In this document: piece after piece, positions 36,063-46,217 of the stretch | How positions within the stretch are numbered: position 1 is the stretch's first letter | Layout: the number at the start of each line of letters is the position of its first letter | Notes under the pieces: model-generated | The model's input: only the letters and a program-made list of their open reading frames with translations | Databases searched by the model: none | What the model was told of the DNA's origin: nothing | Assembly: GCA_963702995.1 (NCBI GenBank) | Contig: OY969783.1 | Coordinates: 3,968,001 to 4,032,000, forward strand | Reading direction: 5' to 3' | Origin: MFD04580-c1 sp963702995 | Lineage (GTDB): Bacteria > Planctomycetota > Phycisphaerae > Tepidisphaerales > Tepidisphaeraceae | DNA length: 64,000 nucleotides | Made by a program: the position numbers and the translations under genes

Positions 36063-36614
36063 TCAATTCACGGTCGGGTCGTCAGGGATCAACCTCGGAT
36101 CGATCCACTTGCCGAGGGTGACGCAGGCGGTGAGTCGCGACCACTGGCCAGTCTCAGACCTGAAGACTTGTCGCGTATCGGCCGGGAAGGTCAGCCATGA
36201 GCCGCTCTCCAGTTCACCTTCGAGCTGGCCAGGGCCCCACCCGGCATAGCCGACGAAGAATTTCGCGACGGAACCGGCACTGCCGACGAGTCGCTCAATG
36301 GTCGATCGATCGGTGGTAAAGAACAGCCCGGGGATCACTTCCAGATCGGCCTCCGACGCTTCATTGTGAACGACCATCAGCGGGCCGTCGCATGGGCCGC
36401 CCTGGAAGATGGCGCCGTCCAGAAGGCACGGGCAGGAAACCGCCTGGGCGCAGACTTCGGCGATCGTCGTCTCCAGCGGCCGATTGATCACCAGCCCCAG
36501 CGCCCCATCCTCGCCGTGCTGAACCAGAAGAATCACTGTCCGGACGAAGTTGGGGTCCATCAGCCGCGATGAGGCGATCAGCAACGTCCCTTGAAGGCTC
36601 TTCATACTGCTCAT
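36063..36614 (-). CDS. yqgE: YqgE/AlgH family protein (DUF179)
   Basis: A 183-residue protein, the family-typical length. SLQGTLLIASSRLMDPNFVR at residue 5, TVILLVQHGEDGALGLVINR, FQGGPCDGPLMVVH (canonical GGPV) and KFFVGYAGWGPGQLEGELES are the four conserved blocks; the last (GYAGWxPGQLExE) is diagnostic. The molecular function is not established; the name AlgH comes from an alginate-regulation phenotype in Pseudomonas. It lies upstream of the tetrapyrrole operon on the same strand but is separated by about 220 bp containing a repeat fragment, so it is probably a separate unit. Confidence 0.92.
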   Translation of the reverse strand: MSSMKSLQGTLLIASSRLMDPNFVRTVILLVQHGEDGALGLVINRPLETTIAEVCAQAVSCPCLLDGAIFQGGPCDGPLMVVHNEASEADLEVIPGLFFTTDRSTIERLVGSAGSVAKFFVGYAGWGPGQLEGELESGSWLTFPADTRQVFRSETGQWSRLTACVTLGKWIDPRLIPDDPTVN

Positions 36615-36827
36615 CGTATGCCCCTTCAGTCGGCGGGCACGAAGACCGGCTCGGCTTGCTGCACAGGTGATAACAAGCCAATTCCGCCATCTGGCAACGG
36701 GCCGGCCAGCATGATACCCAGTTCGGCGTCGTAGCGCAAACCGTCAAACGGCTCATGTGACCCCGGCTGTTCGAGATGAAGTGACGGCAGGTCCGAGGTG
36801 GAAAACCCCTTTTTATAGAGAGGTTTA

Positions 36828-36900
36828 AGCCGCTGGTCAGAATCGAACTGACGACCCGCAGTTTACAAAACTGCTGCTCTACCAACTGAGCTACAGCGGC
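36828..36900 (-). tRNA. tRNA-Thr (anticodon TGT)
   Basis: Read on the minus strand, the acceptor stem GCCGCTG pairs with CAGCGGC, and the D arm is GCTCAGTTGGTAGAGC. The anticodon stem GCAGT/ACTGC closes the loop TTTGTAA (anticodon TGT), and the T arm contains GTTCGATTC. Length 73 with discriminator T; CCA is not encoded. It reads ACA (and wobble) threonine codons. Upstream, 36901-37024 holds nothing else recognisable. Confidence 0.95.
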
Positions 36901-37024
36901 GGCTATTCTTCTTTTCCAGACCAGCGGACGACAAGATCGGTCTTCGCCAATCGGGAAAATTGGCGATCGATTGGCAGAAGTGTATCGCAACGCATTTCGC
37001 CGGTCGAGCGGCCCGAGGCAAGAC

Positions 37025-37069
37025 GACAACGGTGCGGCCGCTCTGACCGTCGTCGACCGCACCGTTGTC
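37025..37069 (-). terminator. Hairpin downstream of the first TMTC-like gene
   Basis: A 13-bp perfect stem (37025-37037 with 37057-37069) with a 19-base loop, 11 bases after the stop codon at 37081. Confidence 0.7.
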
Positions 37070-37080
37070 GGCGCTATCGC

Positions 37081-39026
37081 CTACTTCTTCGGCGGTACGG
37101 CAACCTCATGCGGCGCCGTTGAACGAACCAGGCCCTCCTGGGCGTCCGGGTTCCCGGGGTCAAACTGCAGGACGTGCCGGAAGACCTCGGCCGCTCGATC
37201 CGGGTGATGCGTCTTCAGAAGGAAGCGGCCCCGTTCGATCCAGCAGGTCGGCTCGGCCGGCAGGCGATCGCAAGCGGCGGCGTACTCGAGCGCCGCCCGC
37301 TCATCCTGCCCCAGCCCCGAAAGTGTCGTCGCAAGGTAATAGTGGTTCCCGCCCGCGCCAGGGTCCTGCTCGGCGGCGCTTTGAAACTGGGGAAGCGCAC
37401 GGGCAAGGTCGCCCTTCCGCGCGTAAACGATCCCGAGGTCGCGATGGACGTCCGCGGTGGCGGCCCCATTTTGTTCGGCGGCGGTCAGATGAGATTCTGC
37501 GGCGTTCATATCGCCCTGACGCAGATAAAAGTCGCCAATGATCGCGTCTGGAAAGCCCGACCATGGCTCGAGCTTGATCGCTTCGAAGCACTCGGCAAGC
37601 GCCTGCTCGTGAAGGCCCGCTCGGTCGCAGGCGATCGCAAAGTTAGTCAGGGTTCGTGCATTCCCGGGCCGGTGGGAGACCTGATATCGGTACAGCGCGA
37701 CTGGGTCGGCATAGTCGGCGTTCCGGGCTGATGTGACGACTCCGAGGCAAATCGCGATCCCCGCGACGAGACCGATTCGCTGGATCGTGGCACCCGCCGA
37801 CCTGGGCGTCAGCCCCAGTTGCTGGATAAGGCCCGTGTTGAGCTGATCGACGCCCACCGTCAGCAATGCAATGATTGGGATGAGCGGGAGGTACATCCGT
37901 CGCTCGGCGACCGCTTCGTGAAGCAGCGGGACGAAGCTCGATGTCGGCAGGAGGATGACCCAAAGGGCCAACGCGACGAACCCCACCGCCGGCCGCGTCC
38001 GCAGGAAGATCGCCGTCGCAACGAGGCAGAAGAGGGTGACGGCGGCCGCCGCGGGCAAATCAGTCAGCGAGTGGGCAACAGGCCAATCGTAATAATCGAT
38101 GAGAATCGGGTTCGGCCAGAGGACGAGGCGCAGGTAATGGGGGATGACCCCAAGTTCGGTCCTGGCGTAGTCGGAGGGTGAAAGGTCTGGGAGCCCGAAG
38201 CCGGCCGAATCAATCGTCTTCCGCAACAGGCCCACCGCCATGGCCGGCACGAAGATCAGCCACATCGCGGCATGAAGCCATTTCCGTTCTCGCCAGACTT
38301 GGGCCAGTCCTTGGAGAGAAAGATTCGGTCAAAGGCGAGCAACACCACAGGGATGACGACGGCCACCTCCTTGCTCCCCAGGGCCAACAGGTAACACGCG
38401 AAGGCCGCAACGTACCACCAGGCCGCCCGCCGCGCCGTGGAGCCGCAGAGGGTGCAGTAGACAACGCCGAGGAAGAACATGGCCATGCCCGACTCGTACC
38501 GGTGAACGAGGTAGGTTACGGCCGACGTGTTGAGAGGATGAAGCCCCCAGAGCAGGGCCGCGACGAAGGCAAGCGGCGCTGCGCGAGAGCCAAGGCTGGG
38601 CATCAATCGCGGCGATCGGAATGTCAGACAAAGGATCCGGTACGCCAGAACGACGTTGGTGAGGTGAATGAATAAGTTGACGACATGAAACCCGACGGGC
38701 GACAGCCCGCCGAAGGCGTAGTTCATCGCGAACGAATACTGGATGACGGGCCGATTCGTCGTTCGAAGCAGCCCCCATGGGGCAAGGATCGACCGGATGT
38801 TCGTGTTGCTGACTATGTCAGTCTCGTCGTCGAAGACGAAGACGCCCCGCAGGCTATTGAGATAGGCGGCGGCGACGATAAGAGCCAGCACCAAGACCAG
38901 GGCCGCCTCGACTCGCCGGCTCATGGGGCGGACCGGTGCTTCGGCGAGCGCCGCGCGTCGGCGATCCGATCCACGCGATCGACGGTCGTTCTGGGTGGAC
39001 GATGTCGTCTGTTTCACGCTGGTCAT
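37081..39026 (-). CDS. TMTC-like membrane glycosyltransferase with C-terminal TPRs (paralogue 1), frame-broken
   Basis: About 648 residues. The N-terminal half has about 10 membrane segments. The early loop GVFVFDDETDIVSNTNIRSI carries the acidic pair of GT-C enzymes (O-mannosyltransferase/TMTC type), followed by NRPVIQYSFAMNYAFGGLSP and LLWGLHPLNTSAVTYLVHRY, a conserved HP-x-V block. The C-terminal 230 residues form about six TPRs (GDMNAAESHLTAAEQNGAAT, KGDLARALPQFQSAAEQDPG). The halves 38256-39026 and 37081-38265 are in different frames. VWRERKWLHAAMWLIFVPAM bridges them, with a break near 38300-38320. Eukaryotic TMTC proteins O-mannosylate cadherins. By analogy it may glycosylate exported proteins such as the pilin-like pair next door (inference). 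Confidence 0.75.
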
Positions 39027-39075
39027 TGAAGAAATTCGGCGATTGACGCTAAGCTTCGCGGGGCTACAAACCCGC

Positions 39076-39105
39076 CGAGGCCCGGGTCGACTTGCCCGGG
39101 CCTCG
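39076..39105 (-). terminator. Hairpin downstream of the second TMTC-like gene
   Basis: An 11-bp perfect stem (39076-39086 with 39095-39105), CGAGGCCCGGG and its complement, with an 8-base loop, 12 bases after the stop codon at 39117. Confidence 0.75.
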
Positions 39106-39116
39106 ACCCTACCGGG

Positions 39117-41053
39117 TCATTGCCGTTGGGCCGCGCCGTTGATGAGCTTATCGAGAGACTCCCGCGCGAGGGGGTTGTTCGGGTCAACCGACAGCGCTTT
39201 CCTTAAGGCGTCGGTCGCGGCCTCGCGCTTCCCCTGGGCCATTCGAGCCTGGGCGAGATGGAGCCAGTTCCCGACGATCATGGGGTCGTGGTCGGCGGCC
39301 TGACCATACTCGCGCTCGGCACCCGGCCATTCGCCGGCGGCAGCCAGCGCGTTCCCATAGACGAAATGCCCCTTCGCCTCGGCAGGCCAGGCCCGCACGG
39401 CATACGCGAACTCGGCGAGGCCACCGGGCCGGTCGCCGCTTTCGAACAAGGCGACCCCCTTCTGAAGGTGAAGATCGATCGTCTCCAACCCCAGGGCGGC
39501 GGCCGCCCGGATGTGCTCCAGCGCCTGCGGAAGCTGGTGTGCGCCGATCAGGGCGTTCGCCAGGTCGAGTTGCGTCTTTGACAGCGTCGGGTCCAGCTCG
39601 ATCGCGCGCTGATATTCCGGCAGTTGCTCGCCCTGGCGGCCGGCCTCGCCTAGCGCCGTCGCCAGGTTCGCGTGCAATCTGGCGTTGCCGGGGCGATGCG
39701 CCAGCGACGCCTGGTAGGCTTCGATGCTGCTGGCGTAAGTGACGTTGCGCGCGAGCGTCATCCCCCCCAGGACGGCGGCCGCACAGACAAGAAGCGCGCG
39801 TTCAACGGTTATCCGCCGGGCGGCCAGCCCCGATCGGACCGCCATGGCCGATCTGAACGATCGCTCCATCGCCGCGTGCGCGCCGATGACCACGGCGGCC
39901 GCCAGCGCCGCCAGGGGGAGATACATTCGACGTTCCGCCACCGCTTCGTGAACCAGCGGCAGGACGCTGGACGTCGGGGCGAGAATGACGAAGAACCATG
40001 CCCCGACAAACCCGGCGGCCGGCCGCCGCCAGAGCGCCCATGCCGTGGCGGCCAGGAGCATGAGGACCAGCACGGCGCCGCCCGCCACATCGGACAGCCC
40101 GCGCGATCGGCCAATCGTAGTAGTCGATCGACAGCGGGTAAGGGAACAGCGCCAGCCGAAGGTCAGCGCGGGATGACGCCGAGCTGGGTCATCGCATATT
40201 GGGCGGGCGTCACGCTCTTCTGATCGAAGCCCGCCGTTCCGATCACGTTGTGGGTCAACGCATAGATCGCCGCGGGGATCACCACCGCCCAGAGAGCGGC
40301 ATGCAGGCCCTTTCGCTTTTGCCAGACCTCGCGCCAGCCGCTGGCGAGGAATGTCCGGTCAAAGAGCAGGAGCAGGGGCGGGATGGCCACGGCAACTTCC
40401 TTGCTCCCCAGCGCGGCCAGGAACGCGACAAACGCGGCCAAATGCCACCGGAGCGGCCGCTGGGCGGCGGCGGAACGCGCCGTCAGGTAGAACGTCAGCA
40501 GGAAGAACATCGCCATCAACGACTCATAGCGATGCGAGACATAGGCGACGGCCGACGTCAGAAGCGGGTGGAGGGCCCAAAGCAGGCTGGCCGCGAATGC
40601 CAGAGCACCCGCCCGAGCACCCGTGACCCGCTCCAGCCGTTTCGACTGGAAGGTCAGCCGCAAAAGGCCGTACAGCAGGCAGGCCGATGCCGCGTGAATG
40701 ATGCCGTTGACCAGATGGTAGCCCCACGGCGACAGGCCGGAGAGCAGGTAGCTGAAGGCGAAAGAGAGTTGCACGACCGGCCGATGCGTGTCGAGAAGCG
40801 GCCCCCACGGCGGCGAAAACGTCTGAATGCGAGCGTTGGCGAGGATATTTTCGTAGTCGTCGAAAAGGAACGCGCCGTTCAGCGTCACCGAGTAAGCGGC
40901 CGCGACGGCGAGGAAGAGAAGGGGCGGGTAGAGACGTTGCAACCAGTGAAGATCGGAAGGGGCGTCGGACCGATCCGGGGCTCGTGAAACGGGCAGTCGG
41001 CGTTGCTGGGCGCGGGTGGCGGTGAGAGTGTTGGACTTCGATCGACCATGCAT
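39117..41053 (-). CDS. TMTC-like membrane glycosyltransferase with C-terminal TPRs (paralogue 2), two frame breaks
   Basis: About 645 residues, same architecture as 37081-39026 and clearly a tandem paralogue: GAFLFDDYENILANARIQTF, THRPVVQLSFAFSYLLSGLS, LLWALHPLLTSAVAYVSHRY, then HEAVAERRMYLPLAALAA and TPRs (QLPEYQRAIELDPTLSKTQL). The start is ATG 41053. Frame breaks lie near 40163 and 40100; the 60 bases between encode LRLALFPYPLSIDYYDWPIA in a third frame, closely matching LRLVLWPNPILIDYYDWPVA of paralogue 1. The conservation through both breaks argues for sequencing indels rather than gene death. Confidence 0.75.
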
Positions 41054-41155
41054 GGGTTGGAGGCGGTCGTCAACGGCCCTGGAGTCTGGGTTCAGCCGAT
41101 GAGCCACGAACGAGTGAAGCCGAGGCGTGCTCAATTGCCGTCTCGCGAGACCGGA

Positions 41156-42400
41156 CTATGGCCCGGTCAAGGTATAGGGCAAGACGGAGAACGGTGACGA
41201 CCCCCACTCCCACGGCAGAGCGCTGCTGCCGTCTTTCGGGACTGTTTGAAGGATGCTCTTCGTCTCGACATGCCCATCGACGTACAGAAAGTTCGACTTG
41301 TTATCGACGTACTTTTCACTGCGCGAATGGTTGCGACCCACCCAATCGAGCCGCGTCGCACGTGTGAACGCACCATACTTACCGTTCTTATAATCCGTGA
41401 TCGGATCGAGGGACGGAACACCACCTGAAAGTTCGTAGAAGTCGAGCGCGTTGGTCTTCCGCAATTTGACGGAGGTCGGCAGGACCGACACGTCGCAAAA
41501 GTTGGTGCTTTTCGTATCTCCCTGATCTGTTCCCTCGGCTCGAAACGGCTGGACCGGCCGGTGGCTCTTGCAGACGTATCCCGCGGTGTTAGTTGGGTCC
41601 TCATCGTAGATCCCCGACACGATGCCAAATTCATCAATGAACTCGGTTGCAAGGATCGTCACGGCGGAGTTGTCGATCTGGTTGATCGAGACGTTCCGAT
41701 AAATGCGTGTACAGCCCTGGAAGCCGATCACGTGCTTATTGCGGCCGCAGATCGCCTCGTTGAGCGTGTAGGCGGTTCGAGGGGCCTGAGCATCTGGGTA
41801 GTAAATCTTCAACGCCCCGACGCCGTCGGCCTGGCTGATCGCCTGTACTCGAGCGGACGGGTCGGAGCTGCCCGCGCTTGCTACGTCCGACGTCTCGGTC
41901 GTCTGATTGCTGTCAAAGTTCCCATTCCCGGAGGGAGGATCGGCGGCCGGGAGTCCCCCGCTCGACATGGACGGGCATTTAAATTGGTCCCCCGGGATCG
42001 TTCCGAGGAGGAACGATGACCAATGCACGTACCCGTAGACGGGCGTCGCCGGCGTCTGAGTTTGTCCGTCAGTTGAGATGCTCGAGTCTCGGTACTCGTA
42101 GGCGCTGGGAAGGTAGCCGTTGTTCTCGGCCACATAGATGGCCATGCCCTGCCCGATGCTCCGCAGGTTGGCGGAGCATTTGATCATGTATGCCGTGTCG
42201 CGGGCTTTCTGCAGAGCCGGCAGCAGGATGGCAATGAGCACGCCGATCACACCAATGACAACCAGAAGCTCCACGAGCGTGAACGCGGCTCGAGCGGCCG
42301 CCGGGCGCCGTGACAGGGCGGGGACGCACGCCTCTTGCGGCGACGGGAGTCGCGAGAAAGCGGCGGCTCGATCGGTTCCGGGTACGGCGTGCTGATGCAC
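41156..42400 (-). CDS. Pilin-like H-X9-DG type protein with unusual prepilin site
   Basis: About 414 residues. GTG 42400 is chosen because AGGAGG (minus strand, 42412-42407) lies exactly 6 bases upstream; longer starts lack a site. After a 39-residue leader comes FTLVELLVVIGVIGVLIAIL, the type IV pilin/pseudopilin N-helix. The residue before F is Ala (RAA|F), not the usual Gly. Conserved family features follow: KCSANLRSIGQGMAIYVAEN, VYGYVHWSSFLLGT, AYTLNEAICGR, KSHRPVQPFRAEG, and near the end NHSRSEKYVDNKSNFLYVDG, the H-X9-DG-like tail. Members are numerous in planctomycetes; some are thought to build extracellular structures. It is a close paralogue of 42589-43866. Confidence 0.85.
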   Translation of the reverse strand: MHQHAVPGTDRAAAFSRLPSPQEACVPALSRRPAAARAAFTLVELLVVIGVIGVLIAILLPALQKARDTAYMIKCSANLRSIGQGMAIYVAENNGYLPSAYEYRDSSISTDGQTQTPATPVYGYVHWSSFLLGTIPGDQFKCPSMSSGGLPAADPPSGNGNFDSNQTTETSDVASAGSSDPSARVQAISQADGVGALKIYYPDAQAPRTAYTLNEAICGRNKHVIGFQGCTRIYRNVSINQIDNSAVTILATEFIDEFGIVSGIYDEDPTNTAGYVCKSHRPVQPFRAEGTDQGDTKSTNFCDVSVLPTSVKLRKTNALDFYELSGGVPSLDPITDYKNGKYGAFTRATRLDWVGRNHSRSEKYVDNKSNFLYVDGHVETKSILQTVPKDGSSALPWEWGSSPFSVLPYTLTGP

Positions 42401-42500
42401 GATGGCCTCCTCTTCGTCGGTCGGGTCATCGATTCGGGGCGGACTGCCGGTCGGCAGTCTACCATCGAGTTGGGCCTGGGACACCCTTGCAGACAAATTC

Positions 42501-42526
42501 GGCGCGGCCGGTTTCCCGACCGCGCC
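42501..42526 (-). terminator. Hairpin between the two pilin-like genes
   Basis: GGCGCGGCCGG (42501-42511) pairs with CCGACCGCGCC (42516-42526) with one mismatch and a TTTC loop. It lies 63 bases downstream of the stop of the 42589-43866 gene. Confidence 0.6.
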
Positions 42527-42588
42527 CAGTGATCGACTGACTGGATGTACGACTCTAACCCAGTCAAAACCTCTTCAGGCAAGACAGC

Positions 42589-43866
42589 TTAGTTGCCGTC
42601 CGGGCTGATCTGGTAGGTGGCGAGGGTGAAGGGGTCGCCCCATTCCCAGTTGCCGGTGTTGATCGAACCGAGGTCCGCCGGGATCGTCTTCAGGATGCTC
42701 TTGGTTTCGACGTGGCCGTCAACGTAGAGGAAGTTCGAGAAGTTGTCCGTGGCAAACTTGCCAGTGCCCGGGTGGTTGCGGCCGACCCAATCAAGGCGAG
42801 TCTGACGAGAGGGCACCGTGAGGGTAGCCTTCGAGCCCGTGGAGGCGCAGAGGCCGGACTTGAAGTCACGGACGAGGTCGAACGACTGGACGTAGCCAGG
42901 GTTGGTGGTCGCCGGACCAACAGCGTTATAGATGCCAGCGCCAGCGCTAACGCCCCAGAGATCCGTCGCCACGGACTTACGGATCTTGATGTCGGTGGTC
43001 ATGGCGGTGATATCGAGGGTCTGCGCAGGGTTGATGTTCTTATCATTGTCACCCGCGCTGGTGCCAGCAGCACGCCAAGCCTGGATCGGACGGTGGCTCT
43101 TGCAGACGGCGGCACCATTGCTGCCGTTGCCACGCGAGGTGCCCGCAACGATTCCCCACTCGTCAACGAACTCGGTAGCCAAAATCGTGGTCACCGCGTT
43201 CTTGACCTGCTGGACCTGGATGTTGTGCTCGGTACGAGCAACGTTCTGGTTCGCAGTGCTGCCGAAGGTGGCGGGCGAAGCGACGTACTTCGGACGGGGG
43301 CAGAGTCCCTCGTTGAGGGTGTAGGCCATGCGCGGTGCCTGATCGTCGCCATAGTACGAATCACCCGTGCCTGGGCAGACATTCGGGCCGATCAGTCGGC
43401 CGGTCACGTTGCGGGTGACCGTGGCGTCGATACCCTTGGACGCGTCACCCGAGGTGACGTCGGGCTTCTGGTCGGGGTCGAAGTCGTTCGGGTTCGAGGG
43501 CTGACAGGCGGGAAGACCGCCATTGGCGATCGCCGGGCACTTGAACGCATCGGTGCTGACCGTCCCGATCAGCAGCGAGCTCCAGTGCACGTACCCGTAG
43601 ACGGCGCCGTACGGCTGCTGGCTGCCGTCGGTCCCAACGTACGAACCACGGTAGTTGTACGAGGCCGGCAGGTAGCCGTTGTTCTCGGACGAGTACGTGG
43701 CCATGGCCTGGCCGACGCTGCGGAGGTTCGCGGCGCACTTGATCGTGGCAGCGGTCTCGCGGGCGCGGTTTAGGGCCGGCAGAAGAATCGAAATCAGGAT
43801 CGCGATGATCCCGATCACGACGAGCAGTTCGATCAGGGTGAAACCCTGACGTTTACGATTGCGCAT
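42589..43866 (-). CDS. Pilin-like H-X9-DG type protein
   Basis: 425 residues; ATG 43866 is preceded by AAGGAG (43878-43873 on the minus strand, 6-base spacing). Short basic leader MRNRKRQG, then FTLIELLVVIGIIAILISIL with the canonical Gly before Phe for prepilin peptidase cleavage. Globular blocks shared with the neighbour: KCAANLRSVGQAMATYSSEN, YGYVHWSSLLIGTVSTDAFK, APRMAYTLNEGLCPR, KSHRPIQAWRAAG, TRLDWVGRNHPGTGKF, then FSNFLYVDGHVETKSI (H-X9-DG tail). The protein is probably exported and assembled or anchored through its N-helix. Strong ribosome-binding site, own promoter region and hairpin terminator suggest high expression. Confidence 0.9.
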   Translation of the reverse strand: MRNRKRQGFTLIELLVVIGIIAILISILLPALNRARETAATIKCAANLRSVGQAMATYSSENNGYLPASYNYRGSYVGTDGSQQPYGAVYGYVHWSSLLIGTVSTDAFKCPAIANGGLPACQPSNPNDFDPDQKPDVTSGDASKGIDATVTRNVTGRLIGPNVCPGTGDSYYGDDQAPRMAYTLNEGLCPRPKYVASPATFGSTANQNVARTEHNIQVQQVKNAVTTILATEFVDEWGIVAGTSRGNGSNGAAVCKSHRPIQAWRAAGTSAGDNDKNINPAQTLDITAMTTDIKIRKSVATDLWGVSAGAGIYNAVGPATTNPGYVQSFDLVRDFKSGLCASTGSKATLTVPSRQTRLDWVGRNHPGTGKFATDNFSNFLYVDGHVETKSILKTIPADLGSINTGNWEWGDPFTLATYQISPDGN

Positions 43867-44318
43867 CGAGCGCTCCTTATAAAGCTTCGGACGCCGATCA
43901 ATCGGCCGATCCGATTTCCCTGGGCGAGTGGTGGGTCAAAGCGACCCTGAAAAACCCTCCTCGCTCCTTCGTGAAGACTATTCAATCCGCCTTCTATAGG
44001 CGGCGTATTGATCAGGCATTAGGCTTCAAATAATTCCAGAGCCATTCGTTGTCGCATTCAGGCCGACCCGACTTCTCGCGAACGTCCGATCATCTTCGGC
44101 CCAGCGAACAGGCGCATTGATGTGCAAGACACGTCTGAAGTAAAAATCAGCGACCGGTGCCGATAACCAACAACCGCGCCACACCGGTGGATGGACGAAT
44201 CTACAGCCTCGCAACCACGCATCCACCAACTAATGAAATCTTGTCGAATTGCTTACGGAAGGGTTGCGGATCTGCGGAGGGGCCTCGAGTCTGCGGGGCG
44301 TCGGGTGGCGCATCGCGA
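43867..44318. other. Long upstream region of the pilin-like gene
   Basis: A 452-bp spacer without a gene. It contains the palindrome GCCGATCAATCGGC (43893-43906), 27 bases above the start codon, and a small hairpin CCGCC/GGCGG (43987-44003). These suggest a regulated leader for the pilin-like gene. No convincing -35/-10 pair is visible. Confidence 0.4.
43893..43906. promoter_or_regulatory. Palindrome in the leader of the pilin-like gene
   Basis: GCCGAT-CA-ATCGGC is a perfect 6-bp dyad in the untranslated leader, immediately followed by a further partial copy CGATCCGAT. It could be an operator or a small RNA stem; inferred from symmetry and position only. Confidence 0.3.
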
Positions 44319-45980
44319 TCAATCCAGCCCGAGCAGTGGGAGCGACCGCGTCGCCGGCGCGGCGTTGTTCAGACGGGCAAGATTCGTCAAAGGCGCCCGG
44401 AATTCCGGGTCGAGCCTGATCGCCTCTCGAAATTCCACCTCGGCCTCGCCCGGCCGATTGGTACGGGCACAGATAATCCCGGCCATGTTGTGAGCGTCGG
44501 CGCTGCCGGGCTGTAGTTGAATGGCGCGCCTTGTCGACAACTCGGCTTCGTTCATCTTCTTCGCGTCCATCTGGGCCATCGCCAGCGTAATAAATCCCTT
44601 CACATACCCCGGATGAATCGCGACGGCTCGTGCTGCCGTGCGGACCGCGTCCTCGTAATCGTGGTTATCGAGCTCAAAAATCGCCAGGGTCTGATACGCC
44701 GCGAAGCTGTCCGGCGCGACGGCCACCGTGTGCTTCCAAAGGGCCCGCTGATCGCTCCAGTAGCCGGCCTGCACCCACGCCGCCATGCCGCAAGCACAGA
44801 GCAACGTGGCCACGACCACCTGGAAAAACAAGCGGTATCTTGACGTCTTCGAGCCTGCCAGAGCGAAGGCGATTGCAATGGCAGGGCCCAGCATGGGCAG
44901 GTACATGTAATGATCCGCGACACCGCTCAATCGCTGGTAATCGAATTTCGTCAGGCCAAGGACCGGCCCGAGGGCGACGACAACCGTCAACGCCGAGCCC
45001 AGCAGCCACGGTCGGCCACGCCCTGCCCGCCAGATCACCAATCCAACCACGGCCGGAATCGCCCACGTCCAGGCCAGCCAACCATGCTGCAGGACGATCG
45101 AGAAGATGCGTCCGTAATGAGGGGCGAGGCCGACCGGCAAGACCAGCTTCGAAAGATAAAATGCCAGAGTATCGCCTACCACGAGGGGACGGTAAGCCAA
45201 CGGCGTCGGCTCCACCGTTGCGGCCGACTGGACGAACTTCGCGACGACGGCCCAAGGCAACGCGAAGACGATCAACGGCCAGGACGACCGAAAGACGTCG
45301 CGCCAGGGTCGGTGAATGACAAAGCGATCGACAACGATCGCAACGGCGGGCAAGACCATCGCCGACGGCTTGGACAGGATCGCCAGTGTCATGAGGAGGA
45401 TCGCCCGGCCCATCGGCCACCACGATCGTGCCGGCTGGCCGTCGACGAGCCCCTCTTCTGGCCGTCGCCGAACGTAGAGCATGTATTCACTTAAGGCGGC
45501 AAGAGAGAAGAAGCCGGCGAGAAGGTCCTTCAACCCGGACGCCCAGGCGACCGACTCGACCTGAAGTGGGTGAAGGCTGAACAGTGCCGCACCTGCCAGG
45601 GCCGGCCATGTTTGGCGGGTCAGCCGCCGCAACAGTCGGAAAACCACGAGTGAACTGCCAAAGTGAACGACGATACTGGCGGCGTGGAACGGGGCCGCGT
45701 CGAGGGGGCCACTGGGCCCGCCCCGGTGCGACCCGGGCAAACTCGCCAACAGCCCCCATATCTGACAGGTCACGGGGAAATAGAGGTCCCATGCCGGATG
45801 AGCCCAATACCACAAGCATTCTTCAAAGGCGGTCTTTGGAGGCTCGGGGTTCATTCGCGGGTTGTCGATGAGCGTGAGGTCATTATCGAAACCGGCGAAG
45901 TCGTTAAAATACGTCCGGCCGAACGTGAGGAGGACGGCGATAAAGAGCAAAAAGAGCGCAAATTGCGACACGCCGTCCAC
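44319..45980 (-). CDS. TMTC-like membrane glycosyltransferase with C-terminal TPRs (paralogue 3)
   Basis: 553 residues, uninterrupted; GTG start at 45980. About 10 membrane segments; the first loop has FDNDLTLIDNPRMNPEPPKT (acidic FDND where the GT-C site lies). ALFSLHPLQVESVAWASGLK is the classic TMTC/DUF1736 HP-x-VE-VAW block, closer to eukaryotic TMTC than in paralogues 1 and 2. YWSDQRALWKHTVAVAPDSF leads into three to four TPRs. It is therefore a separate lineage from the tandem pair at 37081-41053. It lies upstream of the pilin-like genes on the same strand. Likely to use a lipid-linked sugar on exported proteins (family-based inference). Confidence 0.82.
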   Translation of the reverse strand: MDGVSQFALFLLFIAVLLTFGRTYFNDFAGFDNDLTLIDNPRMNPEPPKTAFEECLWYWAHPAWDLYFPVTCQIWGLLASLPGSHRGGPSGPLDAAPFHAASIVVHFGSSLVVFRLLRRLTRQTWPALAGAALFSLHPLQVESVAWASGLKDLLAGFFSLAALSEYMLYVRRRPEEGLVDGQPARSWWPMGRAILLMTLAILSKPSAMVLPAVAIVVDRFVIHRPWRDVFRSSWPLIVFALPWAVVAKFVQSAATVEPTPLAYRPLVVGDTLAFYLSKLVLPVGLAPHYGRIFSIVLQHGWLAWTWAIPAVVGLVIWRAGRGRPWLLGSALTVVVALGPVLGLTKFDYQRLSGVADHYMYLPMLGPAIAIAFALAGSKTSRYRLFFQVVVATLLCACGMAAWVQAGYWSDQRALWKHTVAVAPDSFAAYQTLAIFELDNHDYEDAVRTAARAVAIHPGYVKGFITLAMAQMDAKKMNEAELSTRRAIQLQPGSADAHNMAGIICARTNRPGEAEVEFREAIRLDPEFRAPLTNLARLNNAAPATRSLPLLGLD

Positions 45981-46217
45981 GTCGAAATGGGTAGGGGTGC
46001 GGCGTTGACCGGTGCGTTATGGTTTGAGTTGTCATCATCCGCGTCAAGGGGCTTGGCGGGAATGCGCTGGGGAAGGTCCGGCTAACGAGAAACGTCGATT
46101 TTGGTGCACGAAACGGAGGGGGTTGACATGACGCGATGCATCCCAACAGCGGAAGATTGAACGGTCGAGATCAACCGATTCAGCAAGCAGCGAATGCAGT
46201 AACAAGCTGCGTACCCC

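Noticed and set aside
36361..37062. 233-residue minus-strand frame
   Set aside because: It reads straight through the tRNA-Thr gene and the YqgE gene in the wrong frame.
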